Source: Candidatus Desulforudis audaxviator MP104C
Lineage (GTDB): Bacteria > Bacillota > Desulfotomaculia > Desulfotomaculales > Desulforudaceae
DNA length: 64,000 bases
Assembly: GCF_000018425.1 (NCBI RefSeq)
Contig: NC_010424.1
Span: forward strand, 992,001-1,056,000
Direction: 5' to 3'
The notes below the pieces were generated by a model. That model worked only from the letters and a program-made list of their open reading frames with translations. It was not told where the DNA came from and made no database searches. Made by a program: the position numbers and the translations under genes. Shown here one piece after another: positions 42,691 to 50,677 of this stretch; position 1 is the first letter of the stretch, and each line of letters opens with the position of its first letter.

Positions 42691-43116
42691 ATGAGCAGAT
42701 ACCTCACCATAGCCGCGATGGTGTTACTGTTGTCCTTTAGCTTCCTGATCGGGGCGGACGCGGTGGAGAACCGCGGCATCATAGTCGATGGCACCCGCCT
42801 GGTGACGAACGTCAATGCTTACGACGTGGCCGGGCGCATTATGGTGCCGTTAAGGCCGCTGGCCGAAAGGCTGGGGGGGCGGGTAGATTTCAATTACGAA
42901 ACCGGAATGGTGGAAGTCCGTCGGGGTCAAAAGCACGTAATAATACCTCAGCATTCACTGACCTATTACGAAAACGGGCGGCCCAAGCGTACCGAATGGC
43001 CTGCTGAGATTGTGAACGGACGCATGATGGTGCCTTCCAGCCTGATCGACGATTTTTTTGGTTCCAAAACCTATTGCGACGGGCGGAACGGATTCGTGAT
43101 CGTACTCAGCCGGTAG
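42691..43116 (+). CDS. Exported copper amine oxidase N-terminal-like domain protein
   Basis: A 141-residue protein with a signal peptide (YLTIAAMVLLLSFSFLIGADA) and a single copper amine oxidase N-terminal-like domain (PF07833 type): IMVPLRPLAERLGGRVDFNYE, VIIPQHS, GRMMVPSSLIDDFFG. The domain is a stalk-like module common in secreted Firmicutes proteins and has no oxidase activity by itself. It follows pilO by 22 bases and precedes the HD-GYP gene. ATG at 42691; a TTG at 42676 adds five residues. Confidence 0.82.
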   Translation: MSRYLTIAAMVLLLSFSFLIGADAVENRGIIVDGTRLVTNVNAYDVAGRIMVPLRPLAERLGGRVDFNYETGMVEVRRGQKHVIIPQHSLTYYENGRPKRTEWPAEIVNGRMMVPSSLIDDFFGSKTYCDGRNGFVIVLSR

Positions 43117-43166
43117 GCTGATCGTTGGCGGCGGATAGCGGAAAACCATCCCATGGAGGCCTCATT

Positions 43167-44291
43167 ATGAGCGAGATCGAATTCAGGCTGGCGGCCCTGG
43201 AAGAGCGCATCAGGGAACTAGAAACCGTCCTTGAAGTCAGCGGGGTGATCAGTGCCACCCTGGACGCTGACCGGATAATGGACGTGGTGCTGGATGCCTG
43301 CATGGGGGCCGTAAGCGCAGAAGCCGGCACGCTCTGGATCCTGGATGACGAATACCTGTTGCCGGTGGCCACTCGCGGCCCCAAAGCCGACCGCCTGCAA
43401 GAGTTGAAGCTGAAAAAAGGGGAGGGTCTGGCCGGCCAGGTCTGCGAAGGCCGGGAGCCGGTGTTTGTAGAGGACGTAACCAGGGACGAGCGCTGGGCAA
43501 GCCATTTTGGCGAGACCACCGGGTTCATCACCCGTTCAATGCTGGTGGTTCCCCTGTTTACCGAAGAGAAGAGTGTTGGTTCACTGCAACTGATCAACAA
43601 ACTGGATGGCGCGCTTTTCAATGACGCGGATTTGAGGATTAGCAGAGCCCTCGCGCTTCACTCGGCCAAGGTCATCGTCAACAGCCGCCGGCACGTGCAG
43701 CAGCGCCGGTTTCTAAACTCTCTGCTCGCTGCTGTTGCGGACTTGCTTGATGCGCGGGATCCGCGAGCCAAGGGGCACTCGGAGCGTGTCAGCCAATACG
43801 CTCTTCTAATTGCTCAAGAGTTGGGGCTTGACCCGGAGGAACAGGATTTGGTTCAATGGGCCTCCCTGCTGCACGACGTCGGCAAAATCACCGTACCTGA
43901 GGAAATCCTGGCGAAAGCCCACCCGCTGGACGTGAGAGCCTGGGAACAGATCAACCAGCACCCCATCCAGGGGGGGAACATCATCATCCAGCTTAGACCT
44001 AAAAGCCTGACCCGTTACTTGTGGGCCGGGGTGCGCTACCACCACGAACGCTACGACGGCAACGGCTTCCCCACGGGTCTGTCGGGGGAGGATATACCGC
44101 TGGTGGCCCGGATCATCGCCATCGCCAACGCTTTTGACAACATGGTTAGCACCGAGCGCTACGGCCCGGCCGTGGCCGCGGTAGAGGCCCTGGAGGAAAT
44201 CGAGCGCTGCGCCGGTACCTGCTACGACCCAAAGCTGGTGGATGCTTTTGTATGCGCAATGCGTTCCCGCCTGACCGCGACGCAGCCGTAG
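43167..44291 (+). CDS. GAF domain HD-GYP domain protein (putative c-di-GMP phosphodiesterase)
   Basis: A 374-residue cytoplasmic protein: short coiled coil, GAF domain (about 25-165), HD-GYP domain (about 185-360). HD-GYP landmarks: GHSERVSQYA near 203, HDVGKITVP near 236, INQHPIQGG near 265, HHERYDGNGFPTGLSG near 291. In the segment where family members read AD-x-x-DA, this one reads IANAFDNM, so a metal-ligand Asp seems replaced by Asn, and activity is uncertain. GGAGG before the ATG at 43167 sets the start. Last gene of the cluster II plus arm. Confidence 0.88.
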   Translation: MSEIEFRLAALEERIRELETVLEVSGVISATLDADRIMDVVLDACMGAVSAEAGTLWILDDEYLLPVATRGPKADRLQELKLKKGEGLAGQVCEGREPVFVEDVTRDERWASHFGETTGFITRSMLVVPLFTEEKSVGSLQLINKLDGALFNDADLRISRALALHSAKVIVNSRRHVQQRRFLNSLLAAVADLLDARDPRAKGHSERVSQYALLIAQELGLDPEEQDLVQWASLLHDVGKITVPEEILAKAHPLDVRAWEQINQHPIQGGNIIIQLRPKSLTRYLWAGVRYHHERYDGNGFPTGLSGEDIPLVARIIAIANAFDNMVSTERYGPAVAAVEALEEIERCAGTCYDPKLVDAFVCAMRSRLTATQP

Positions 44292-44317
44292 CAGAGATCA
44301 AGAGATCAATAGTTAAG

Positions 44318-44692
44318 TTAACGTCGCTTATTCTTTAACACCAGTATCTCCTGCCAGTGCCGGTCAAGTCTTTCATCCTGGCGGTTCTGCCTTTCTTCGA
44401 TGCGGGCAAGGCTTTCCAGCATAAGGCCGCGGGCGTCGTAAAGACCCCTGATTTTATCGGTGATTTCGCCTTCCACATGGGCGGCCAGCTTGCTCAGGTC
44501 TTTGGCGATCTTCTCCTGGCCCTGGCGCAGTTTATGCTGGCCCTGGCGGAGTTCTTTCAGTTCCTGGGCTTGGGCTTGCTGGCCCTGGCGGAGTTCATTT
44601 TGGCCCTGGCGGAGTTCTCTCAGTTCGTTGAGAATCTCTCTTAGGACGTCATCCAAGGCGGCGGCCTCCCTTGGTGAAGGTATTAGGTACAT
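44318..44692 (-). CDS. Heptad-repeat coiled-coil protein
   Basis: About 124 residues from the ATG at 44692 (an ATG at 44746 reaches into the neighbouring insertion sequence). The core is a run of near-identical heptads ELRQGQN, ELRQGQQ, ELRQGQH, KLRQGQE, predicting a long parallel coiled coil, followed by IAKDLSKLAAHVEGEI and a second helix IEERQNRQDERLDRHW. No catalytic features. It is convergent with the HD-GYP gene. The ISLre2-type element begins 44 bases upstream of this start, so its native promoter may have been displaced. Confidence 0.65.
   Translation of the reverse strand: MYLIPSPREAAALDDVLREILNELRELRQGQNELRQGQQAQAQELKELRQGQHKLRQGQEKIAKDLSKLAAHVEGEITDKIRGLYDARGLMLESLARIEERQNRQDERLDRHWQEILVLKNKRR
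44517..44640. repeat. Tandem 21-bp coding repeats
   Basis: Copies of TGGCCCTGGCGGAGTTC and close variants recur every 21 bases or multiples of it within the coiled-coil gene, encoding the ELRQGQ heptads on the minus strand. Repeat-length change by slippage would alter the coil by whole heptads. Confidence 0.75.
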
Positions 44693-44726
44693 ATTACCAC
44701 AGACGGTGAGCGATGGGAATGCCGAA

Positions 44727-44735
44727 AGGGCATGG
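44727..44735. repeat. 9-bp target duplication, left copy
   Basis: AGGGCATGG, identical to 46318-46326 on the other side of the insertion sequence. Confidence 0.85.
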
Positions 44736-46317
44736 GTCCGTGTCAAGACTTAGTAGGCGATCTCCCAGCCGATTTAATTTGAATTAGACCGTAGACCACC
44801 TCGGTGAACTAATCTCTCTTACTATGTGCTTGACCCAGTGTTTTCCGGCGTGCGGTCCTTCAAGGGCGGGCACGTTGGCTTGAAGCCAGGCCTCGGGATC
44901 TTTGCCGAAGCGTTTGGGCAGTTGGATTGCCTCGGCTCCGACAGCCTTTTTCAGTAGGTCGAACCGGGGTTCCGAGTGTACCGCGTATCTGTCCAGCTCA
45001 TCATTAGCCCGTACCGCTAACAGGCGTCCCATCCGTTCCGCACCGGCCGGGCTCCAACGCGCCCCAATCCGCTTTGTTCGCCTGGCGATGGTGTGACGGA
45101 CCTGGCCCTCGATCGCACCTAAACGGTCTCCCTCCGGCAAGGCGGCGATACCTTGCCAGTTAGCCAGGAGATACTCCTTAAGCCGCATGATCCCGTTACG
45201 GCGTGCACCCCGGTTGACCCGAATCGCCTGATCCAAGGCGGAAACTACCGCATCTTGGTTTAGCTCGGCTAACCCTTCGGTGACAGTTTCATAGACGTTG
45301 CTGCTGTAACTTAAAGCCTCGGTTAAACGCCGGCGCAGGTGGAAGGGGTCAAGGTGGTAAGTCGCCCCGGGGAACATCTCCAGGCCTTGTTTGATCCACT
45401 CGGCGCCGTCCCCACCAATGCGGATCCGCTCTACCCTGCTAAGGTCCCACTTGTGGCCGAAGGCCGCCCCGGTGTCTTCCCAAGCCACCCGGCTGCCCCT
45501 GGCGGTGGCCACCGTGTAACGGTTCACCAGTTTCCGGGTCTTTTGTTCCCTGCCCTCGTAGCCGATAAACAGCTTGATCTCACCAAACGCCTTGGGCGAC
45601 CGCTGCAAGGGTATTACTACACCATCGGCTTCAATGGATAACTCCCGAACCTCCTTGCCGCCTTCAGGAACCACACCGTCTTCAAAGACGGCCTCGCGTA
45701 GTGCCTCAGCATCCCGGGCGGCCTTTTCTCCAGCATCCTGAACCTTAGACCAGACGGTCATCCAGTGAATCCCCGGTACTAGAAAACCCATAACCCGGGC
45801 CGCGCGCCTGAAGGGCATCTCCGTGCCTAGCTCCAGGATCATACGGGTCATCCGCGGTGTCACCCGTTGGCGTTCAGGGATTCCCAAGGCTTCGTCCAGA
45901 AGGAACCGGTACGCGCCGGTCTTCTGGTTACGGTACAGTCGGCGCTTAACCGTAATCTCACCGAAGCTGGTGACCAGGGTCCGCGACCGCTGTCCCACGT
46001 TCTTGAGGGCTGGATCCCGCTTGCCGCTTAACTCAAGGTCAATGTGTGCCAGCGCCTCCTCCAGCATTTTGCCGCCTGCCTGTTGAACCAACCGCTGCAC
46101 CCGCTCTTCCAACTCATCCACATTGCGCACCGACCTGAACACCTCAAAAATTCCCTTGGCCAGAAACAGGACTACCTCAAGCAGAAAGCGAATCTTGAAC
46201 ATGAGACCTCACTCCTTTGGCGGGGAGGGCTTCCCCTCAGGGGAAGCCGTTTTGAGGTCTCACTTCTATTTCCGACCTCACATCTCCTACTTAAACCTTA
46301 CACTCACAGGGCATGGC
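44736..46317 (-). mobile_element. ISLre2-type insertion sequence, 1582 bp
   Basis: Between two identical 9-bp repeats AGGGCATGG. The ends form imperfect inverted repeats: GTCCGTGTCAAGACTTAGTAGG at the left and, on the other strand, GTGAGTGTAAGGTTTAAGTAGG at the right. One transposase gene on the minus strand. The intact frame and perfect target duplication suggest a recent insertion. Confidence 0.9.
44784..46202 (-). CDS. ISLre2-family (UPF0236) transposase
   Basis: A 472-residue transposase: LVTSFGEITVKRRLYRNQKT near 75 and GYEGREQKTRKLVNRYTVA near 212 are characteristic of the ISLre2/UPF0236 group. Candidate acidic residues lie in ELSIEADGVVIPL, RIGGDGAEWIK with YHLDPFHLRR, and the late ELDRYAV region. 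Full length with no stop. The C-terminus ends just inside the left inverted repeat. Confidence 0.9.
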   Translation of the reverse strand: MFKIRFLLEVVLFLAKGIFEVFRSVRNVDELEERVQRLVQQAGGKMLEEALAHIDLELSGKRDPALKNVGQRSRTLVTSFGEITVKRRLYRNQKTGAYRFLLDEALGIPERQRVTPRMTRMILELGTEMPFRRAARVMGFLVPGIHWMTVWSKVQDAGEKAARDAEALREAVFEDGVVPEGGKEVRELSIEADGVVIPLQRSPKAFGEIKLFIGYEGREQKTRKLVNRYTVATARGSRVAWEDTGAAFGHKWDLSRVERIRIGGDGAEWIKQGLEMFPGATYHLDPFHLRRRLTEALSYSSNVYETVTEGLAELNQDAVVSALDQAIRVNRGARRNGIMRLKEYLLANWQGIAALPEGDRLGAIEGQVRHTIARRTKRIGARWSPAGAERMGRLLAVRANDELDRYAVHSEPRFDLLKKAVGAEAIQLPKRFGKDPEAWLQANVPALEGPHAGKHWVKHIVREISSPRWSTV

Positions 46318-46326
46318 CCCGGCCGC
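46318..46326. repeat. 9-bp target duplication, right copy
   Basis: AGGGCATGG, matching 44727-44735. Confidence 0.85.
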
Positions 46327-46379
46327 CGCCCTGGCGTCGGCAAGGCAGGGCTTTCATCAGAAATTTCGGAAGGCGGTCT

Positions 46380-47087
46380 TTACCTTGCGGGGTCGAGCGA
46401 GAGTTCCTTGACGAGTTTGTTCAGCGCCCGTTTTTCGATGCGGGACACGTAGCTTCGGGAGATGCCCAGGTCCTGGGCGATCTCCTGCTGGGTCTGCCGG
46501 GTGTCGTCCACGAGCCCGAAGCGCAGGGCCAGCACCTTCTTCTCCCGCCGCGAGAGCTTGTGCATTTTCTCCAGCAGGCGACGCTGTTCGAAGTGGGTCT
46601 CCACTTTATCCTCAACCACTTCCGGATTGGTGCCCAGGATGTCGATCAGGGTGATTTCGTTTCCCTCCTTGTCAACCCCGATGGGGTCCTGCAGGGAGAC
46701 CTCGAAACGGGTCTTCTTCACGGTACGCAGGTGCATGAGGATTTCGTTCTCGATGCACCGGGCGGCGTAGGTCGCCAGGCGCGCGCCCTTGTGCGGGTTG
46801 AAGGTGTTGATGGCCTTGATGAGGCCGATGGTGCCGATGGAAATGAGGTCGTCCGTGTCCTCCCCGGTGCTATCGTATTTTTTGATGATATGGGCCACGA
46901 GACGCAGGTTACGCTCGGTCAGGATATTTCGGGCGTGTTCGTCACCGGCCAGCATGCGCCGGACATACTCTTTTTCTTCTTCGCGGGAAAGGGGTTGGGG
47001 AAAGGAATTGTTGGTGATGTGGGAGAGCAGCAGCACGACACCGTTGATCAACGAGACGACGCCGGCGGTGAGGACGGCGGGCAGCAT
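46380..47087 (-). CDS. sigK: Sporulation sigma factor K (pro-sigma-K)
   Basis: A 235-residue sigma factor for late mother-cell genes. A hydrophobic pro-sequence (VLTAGVVSLINGVVLLLSHI) is followed by NNSFPQPLS, the region cleaved by SpoIVFB in Bacillus. Region 2 has HARNILTERNLRLVAHIIKK and DLISIGTIGLIKAINTF; region 4 has QEIAQDLGISRSYVSRIEKR. The gene is continuous, with no skin element or recombinase. TTGGAGG before the ATG at 47087 sets the start; upstream in-frame codons lack a ribosome site. Its 3' end lies 54 bases from the ISLre2 target duplication. Confidence 0.95.
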   Translation of the reverse strand: MLPAVLTAGVVSLINGVVLLLSHITNNSFPQPLSREEEKEYVRRMLAGDEHARNILTERNLRLVAHIIKKYDSTGEDTDDLISIGTIGLIKAINTFNPHKGARLATYAARCIENEILMHLRTVKKTRFEVSLQDPIGVDKEGNEITLIDILGTNPEVVEDKVETHFEQRRLLEKMHKLSRREKKVLALRFGLVDDTRQTQQEIAQDLGISRSYVSRIEKRALNKLVKELSLDPAR

Positions 47088-47232
47088 GGCGACACCTCCA
47101 AGAAAGGGATGCATGTAAATGGTATGCGGTGGGGTGCTGATCTGTGACATTTCTACATTATCGTAGGGTACCAAGAAGTCCGGGAGCACGCGCACCGTCC
47201 GGCCGCACCGCTTATCTCGTCGAACGGTGCAA

Positions 47233-47643
47233 TTACTGGGTGATTTGCGTTGGAGTAAAGACTTGGAGCCCGTCAATGCGTGCGAAGTGAGCGGCGTTAC
47301 CGGTCACGATGGGTATTCTGTTGGCCATACAGATACCGGCGATAAAGACGTCCCGCGTGCCAATAGTCTGCCCGTGCACGCGCAGTTGTTTCTCAATTTC
47401 GGCCGCACACGCAGCGGCATCCATATCAAAGGGTAGCACGCCCAACAGCCGGTACATTTTCTCAATGAGTCGCACCTTTTTGCTGTCTTGCTCAAGGCCG
47501 ACTCTTAACTCAAACAGTGTCACGGCGGTGAGAACTCCTTCTCCGGTATTCAATAGTGCTGCAAAGCAACTCTTGTCCGGTTCATGACCCCTTAGAAAAC
47601 CAATTATCACCGAGGTGTCAATTACGATTCCCACCGCTCCCAC
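47233..47643 (-). CDS. vapC: VapC-type PIN domain toxin
   Basis: A 136-residue PIN-domain ribonuclease: IVIDTSVIIGFLRG near 6, FELRVGLEQ near 44, GTRDVFIAGICMANRIPIVTGNAAHF near 95-120. The acidic set D, E, D is present; the fourth position reads VTGN, with Asn where Asp is common. It overlaps vapB by 22 bases, so it is translated through coupling. A GTG at 47634 is an alternative start. Confidence 0.9.
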   Translation of the reverse strand: MGAVGIVIDTSVIIGFLRGHEPDKSCFAALLNTGEGVLTAVTLFELRVGLEQDSKKVRLIEKMYRLLGVLPFDMDAAACAAEIEKQLRVHGQTIGTRDVFIAGICMANRIPIVTGNAAHFARIDGLQVFTPTQITQ

Positions 47644-47867
47644 ACCTTCCGGATCTTGTTTTCAACTTCCCGGGCCTCAGTGTCTTCGAGGGTGCCGGCC
47701 AAGGAGAGGATCTCCTTGATATCTGTGTCCCGGGCGTGTGCGTACTTAGCCAGATACAGATCCAGTGCTTCATTTACAATTTGCGAGTACCCTCTGAAAC
47801 CGCGGCGTGCGGCGATGGCCAGAAGTTTGGCTCTCTTGTCATCCGGTATTTCAATGGTGGTTCGCAT
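47622..47867 (-). CDS. vapB: VapB-type ribbon-helix-helix antitoxin
   Basis: An 81-residue protein opening MRTTIEIPDDKRAKLLAIAA, a ribbon-helix-helix strand and helix, with GYSQIVNEALDLYLAKYA as second helix. The C-terminal part (LEDTEAREVENKIRKVWERW) would wrap the toxin. GGGGG lies upstream of the ATG, and a good promoter with TGCA-containing repeats precedes it, consistent with self-repression by the RHH dimer. Confidence 0.88.
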   Translation of the reverse strand: MRTTIEIPDDKRAKLLAIAARRGFRGYSQIVNEALDLYLAKYAHARDTDIKEILSLAGTLEDTEAREVENKIRKVWERWES

Positions 47868-47887
47868 TGCTATTCCCCCTTTAATGC

Positions 47888-47916
47888 ATTATAGTATTTG
47901 AATGCATGTTATGCAA
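47888..47916 (-). promoter_or_regulatory. vapBC promoter with palindromic operator-like sequence
   Basis: On the minus strand TTGCAT (47916-47911) and TATAAT (47893-47888) are 17 bases apart. TGCA occurs three times around it (near 47885, 47903, 47912), giving TGCATT...AATGCA symmetry that could bind the antitoxin. Confidence 0.75.
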
Positions 47917-48131
47917 GTCGCTGTATCGGCGGCGCCAGCCTATGCCCGAGCCCCCACAAATTGGTTTTATTTTCCGTTTGTGAGAGTGGGCCGACCGATT
48001 TGTTGCAGGCGGTGGGCGCTTTCTCGATGAACAGCTGCCATGAATCCTCGTGTTGTTGCAGGGGGATGCACCGAAAACGGCGAAGAATCAAGGATCAAAA
48101 GCAAAAGCAGGCTCCGGGGAGGAGCGGTACT

Positions 48132-49256
48132 TTGAACCGTTCTTGGTATTCCGCGGCCGTTCTGGCCGGGGGCAAAAACTCACGGATGAATGTGCCCAAA
48201 GCCTTCCTTGACGTGGGCGGAAGGCCGATTATCCAGCGGGTGCTGGATGAAATCCGGCCCCATTTCGACGAGACAATGATCATCGCCAATGAGGACGCCG
48301 GTTACACCGGCCTGGGTGTGCCCGTGTACCCGGACCTCATCCCGGGGCGGGGCCCTTTGAGCGGCATTCACGCGGCGCTCTCGCATGCGGCCCACCCCTG
48401 CACTTTTGTCGTGGCATGTGATATGCCGTTTGTCAACGGCCGTCTGGCCCGGCTAGTTGCGGAAAAGGCCGAGGGCTGGGATTGTGCGGTGCCCAAGGCC
48501 GGAAAGCACCCGGAACCGCTGTTTGCGGCCTACACGAAGAGTTGCCTGCCCGCGGTGAACGAGTGCCTGGAGCAGAACCGCCTGAAGGTGATGGATTTGT
48601 TGTCCCGGCTGCGGGTAAATTACGTCGAAGAAGATCTGGTGGCCTTGACGGGGCCGGGGGATATCTTTTTTAATGTAAACAACCCGCAAGACCTGAGTCA
48701 GGCGCGGGCGCTGGCCCAACCCGGCGGTTCCCGGCCGGAAACCGGGTTCTCCGGGCGGCCGCCTCTTTTTTGCGTGGTTGGCACCTCGAATTCCGGAAAG
48801 ACCCTGCTGGTGACCCGGTTGGTGCAGGAATTCCGGGAGCGGGGTTTCCGGGTGGGTACGGTGAAACACTGCCCGCACGGCGCCGATATGGACGTGTCCG
48901 GCAAGGATTCCTGGCAGCATTCGCGGGCCGGGGCCGAACTGGCGATGGTGACTACGCCTGGCCGGCTGGCCCTGTTCCGGGAGTTGCCGGCCGAGTTGTC
49001 CCTGGAGGAGGTCGCGGCTCATTTCCGGGGGCTGGACCTGCTGATCGTGGAGGGCTATAAACATCTGGACTATCCCAAGATACTGGTCCGGTCCGACCGG
49101 AATTGGCCGGGCAACCCGCAGGGGTTGTTCGCCTTGGTCGGTCCGGGTTTGCCGGAACTCGACCTCCCGGTGTATGATCCGGAGGATGTCAAGGGTCTCG
49201 CCGCCGCGGTGGTCGACCGTCTTGGCTTGAACCGGCAGCTGGCTGGGGGGGTGTAG
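48132..49256 (+). CDS. mobA/mobB: MobA-MobB fusion (molybdenum cofactor guanylyltransferase / MobB GTPase)
   Basis: A 374-residue two-domain protein. MobA part (about 1-195): AAVLAGGKNSRMNVPKAFLD nucleotide-binding loop, FVVACDMPFVNGRL metal-binding Asp, and NVNNPQDL. It attaches GMP to molybdopterin. MobB part (about 215-374): P-loop CVVGTSNSGKTLLVTRL, VGTVKHCPHG, LLIVEGYKHLDYPKI. GGGGAGG before the TTG at 48132 sets the start; the frame is open to 47898 with a Cys-rich and unlikely sequence. The 240-base gap to vapB holds nothing else that I recognise. Confidence 0.88.
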   Translation: MNRSWYSAAVLAGGKNSRMNVPKAFLDVGGRPIIQRVLDEIRPHFDETMIIANEDAGYTGLGVPVYPDLIPGRGPLSGIHAALSHAAHPCTFVVACDMPFVNGRLARLVAEKAEGWDCAVPKAGKHPEPLFAAYTKSCLPAVNECLEQNRLKVMDLLSRLRVNYVEEDLVALTGPGDIFFNVNNPQDLSQARALAQPGGSRPETGFSGRPPLFCVVGTSNSGKTLLVTRLVQEFRERGFRVGTVKHCPHGADMDVSGKDSWQHSRAGAELAMVTTPGRLALFRELPAELSLEEVAAHFRGLDLLIVEGYKHLDYPKILVRSDRNWPGNPQGLFALVGPGLPELDLPVYDPEDVKGLAAAVVDRLGLNRQLAGGV

Positions 49257-49259
49257 AGC

Positions 49260-49793
49260 GTGTTCCGTCTCTTGTTTCCGGACCTGTACGTACCCACAAT
49301 CTATGACGTTGACCCCGAGTATCTCCGCCGGCGGGGCATCCGGGGACTTATTTTCGACCTGGACAACACCATCCTGGAGCGTGGGGAAAGAACCCTGCCG
49401 CAGGAGGTGCTGGACTGGTTTGACACACTTAAGGCTCAGGGGTTCAAGATTTCGATCGTCTCCAACAGCCGGTCCCGCAAGGCCGAGGGGATGGCGAAGT
49501 CCCACGGGATTCCGGCCGTCTTCCGGGCGGTGAAACCGCGGCGCGGGCCTTTTTTGAAAGCGATCGAACTGATGGGGCTCACCCGCCGGGAGACGGCGGT
49601 GGTGGGCGACCAGATATTTACGGATGTGGTGGGCGGAAACCGCCTGGGGCTCTTCACCATTCTGATCAATCCGTTGCCGGGCAAGGAGTTTATCGGCACC
49701 ACTCTTTTCAGCCGCCAGTTGGAGAAGCTTTTGCTACCCCGCATCCGGAACCGCCACGGTTTCAGTAGGAGGCCGGGCCATGATCGACGCTAG
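49260..49793 (+). CDS. YqeG-family HAD phosphatase (class IIIA)
   Basis: A 177-residue HAD hydrolase: FDLDNTILERG motif I near 35, SIVSNSRSRKAEG motif II near 64, KPRRGPFLKAI motif III near 91, VVGDQIFTDVVGGNRLG motif IV near 113. The N-terminus LLFPDLYVPTIYDVDPEYL is typical of YqeG. In many Clostridia yqeG precedes aroE as here, which overlaps by 14 bases. Substrate unknown. Confidence 0.9.
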   Translation: MFRLLFPDLYVPTIYDVDPEYLRRRGIRGLIFDLDNTILERGERTLPQEVLDWFDTLKAQGFKISIVSNSRSRKAEGMAKSHGIPAVFRAVKPRRGPFLKAIELMGLTRRETAVVGDQIFTDVVGGNRLGLFTILINPLPGKEFIGTTLFSRQLEKLLLPRIRNRHGFSRRPGHDRR

Positions 49794-50649
49794 CACCCGG
49801 CTGGTGGTCCTACTGGGTTACCCGGTGCACCACAGCTATTCCCCCGCGATGCAGAACGCCGCCTTTCGGGCGGCGGGCCTGAATCTGGTGTACCTGGCCG
49901 CTCCGGTGCCGCCTGAACGATTGGCGCCGGCGGTGGCGGCGGTGGCAGCGCTGGACATGCCGGGGGCGAATGTGACCGTGCCGCACAAGGAACGGGTGCC
50001 GGCCTTCCTGGACGAAGTCGCCCCGGAGGCCCGGCTGCTCGGGGCCGTGAATACCATTGTGCACCGCAACGGCCGCCTGGTTGGCCACAACACCGACGGG
50101 ACCGGTTTCTTGCGCGCGCTCCGGGAGGCCGGATACGACCCCCGGGGAGAAGCGGTCGTAGTCTTGGGCGCGGGGGGGGCGGCGCGCGCCGTGGCGGTCA
50201 CCCTAGCCCTGGAGGGCGCGAAAGAGATCGTTGTTTTCAACCGCACGTTGGACCGCGCGCATCAGTTAGCCGCGCTGGTCCGGGAGCGGGGGTGCGGGGG
50301 GGCGGCGGCCCTGGGCTGGGAGGCGCTGGAGGGGCAAACCCCCGAAGCGCGAGCCGCCTTCGTCCGGGCGGGGCTGGTCGTGCAGACCACCTCTTTGGGG
50401 ATGTCCCCGCGGCTGGAGGACGGTCCGCCCGTTCCGCCGGAATGGATGTCCGCCAATCATCTGGCGTACGACCTGGTGTACAACCCGTCGGATACCGCCT
50501 TCCTGAGGATGGCCCGGAAGGCCGGGGCCCGGACCGCCGGCGGGGCCGGGATGCTGTTGCACCAGGGTGCCGCAGCTTTCGAACTCTGGACCGGGCGGGA
50601 CGCGCCGCTCGCGGCGATGAAACAGGCCCTGGAGGCCTGCCTGGCATAA
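49780..50649 (+). CDS. aroE: Shikimate dehydrogenase
   Basis: A 289-residue NADPH-dependent enzyme reducing 3-dehydroshikimate. Substrate site [17 protein letters not shown] near 13-29, NVTVPHKE with the catalytic Lys near 66-73, NTDGTGF near 105, the glycine-rich [12 protein letters not shown] near 125, and [18 protein letters not shown] near 255. ATG behind AGGAGG, overlapping the YqeG gene. First of four consecutive shikimate genes. Confidence 0.95.
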   Translation: MIDASTRLVVLLGYPVHHSYSPAMQNAAFRAAGLNLVYLAAPVPPERLAPAVAAVAALDMPGANVTVPHKERVPAFLDEVAPEARLLGAVNTIVHRNGRLVGHNTDGTGFLRALREAGYDPRGEAVVVLGAGGAARAVAVTLALEGAKEIVVFNRTLDRAHQLAALVRERGCGGAAALGWEALEGQTPEARAAFVRAGLVVQTTSLGMSPRLEDGPPVPPEWMSANHLAYDLVYNPSDTAFLRMARKAGARTAGGAGMLLHQGAAAFELWTGRDAPLAAMKQALEACLA

Positions 50650-50677
50650 TTGTTATGGAAAGCGGGGTGCATGCTCC

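Noticed and set aside
44517-44640. Regular repeats resembling a CRISPR array
   Set aside because: The units are head-to-tail without unique spacers and translate into coiled-coil heptads in one frame; no cas genes are nearby.
46380-47087. sigK interrupted by a skin element
   Set aside because: The frame is continuous from pro-sequence to the region 4 helix-turn-helix, and no site-specific recombinase is present.
47888-48131. Long 5' extension of the MobA-MobB gene back to 47898
   Set aside because: The extension is Cys-rich and unlike MobA, overlaps the vapBC promoter, and the strong GGGGAGG lies just before TTG 48132.
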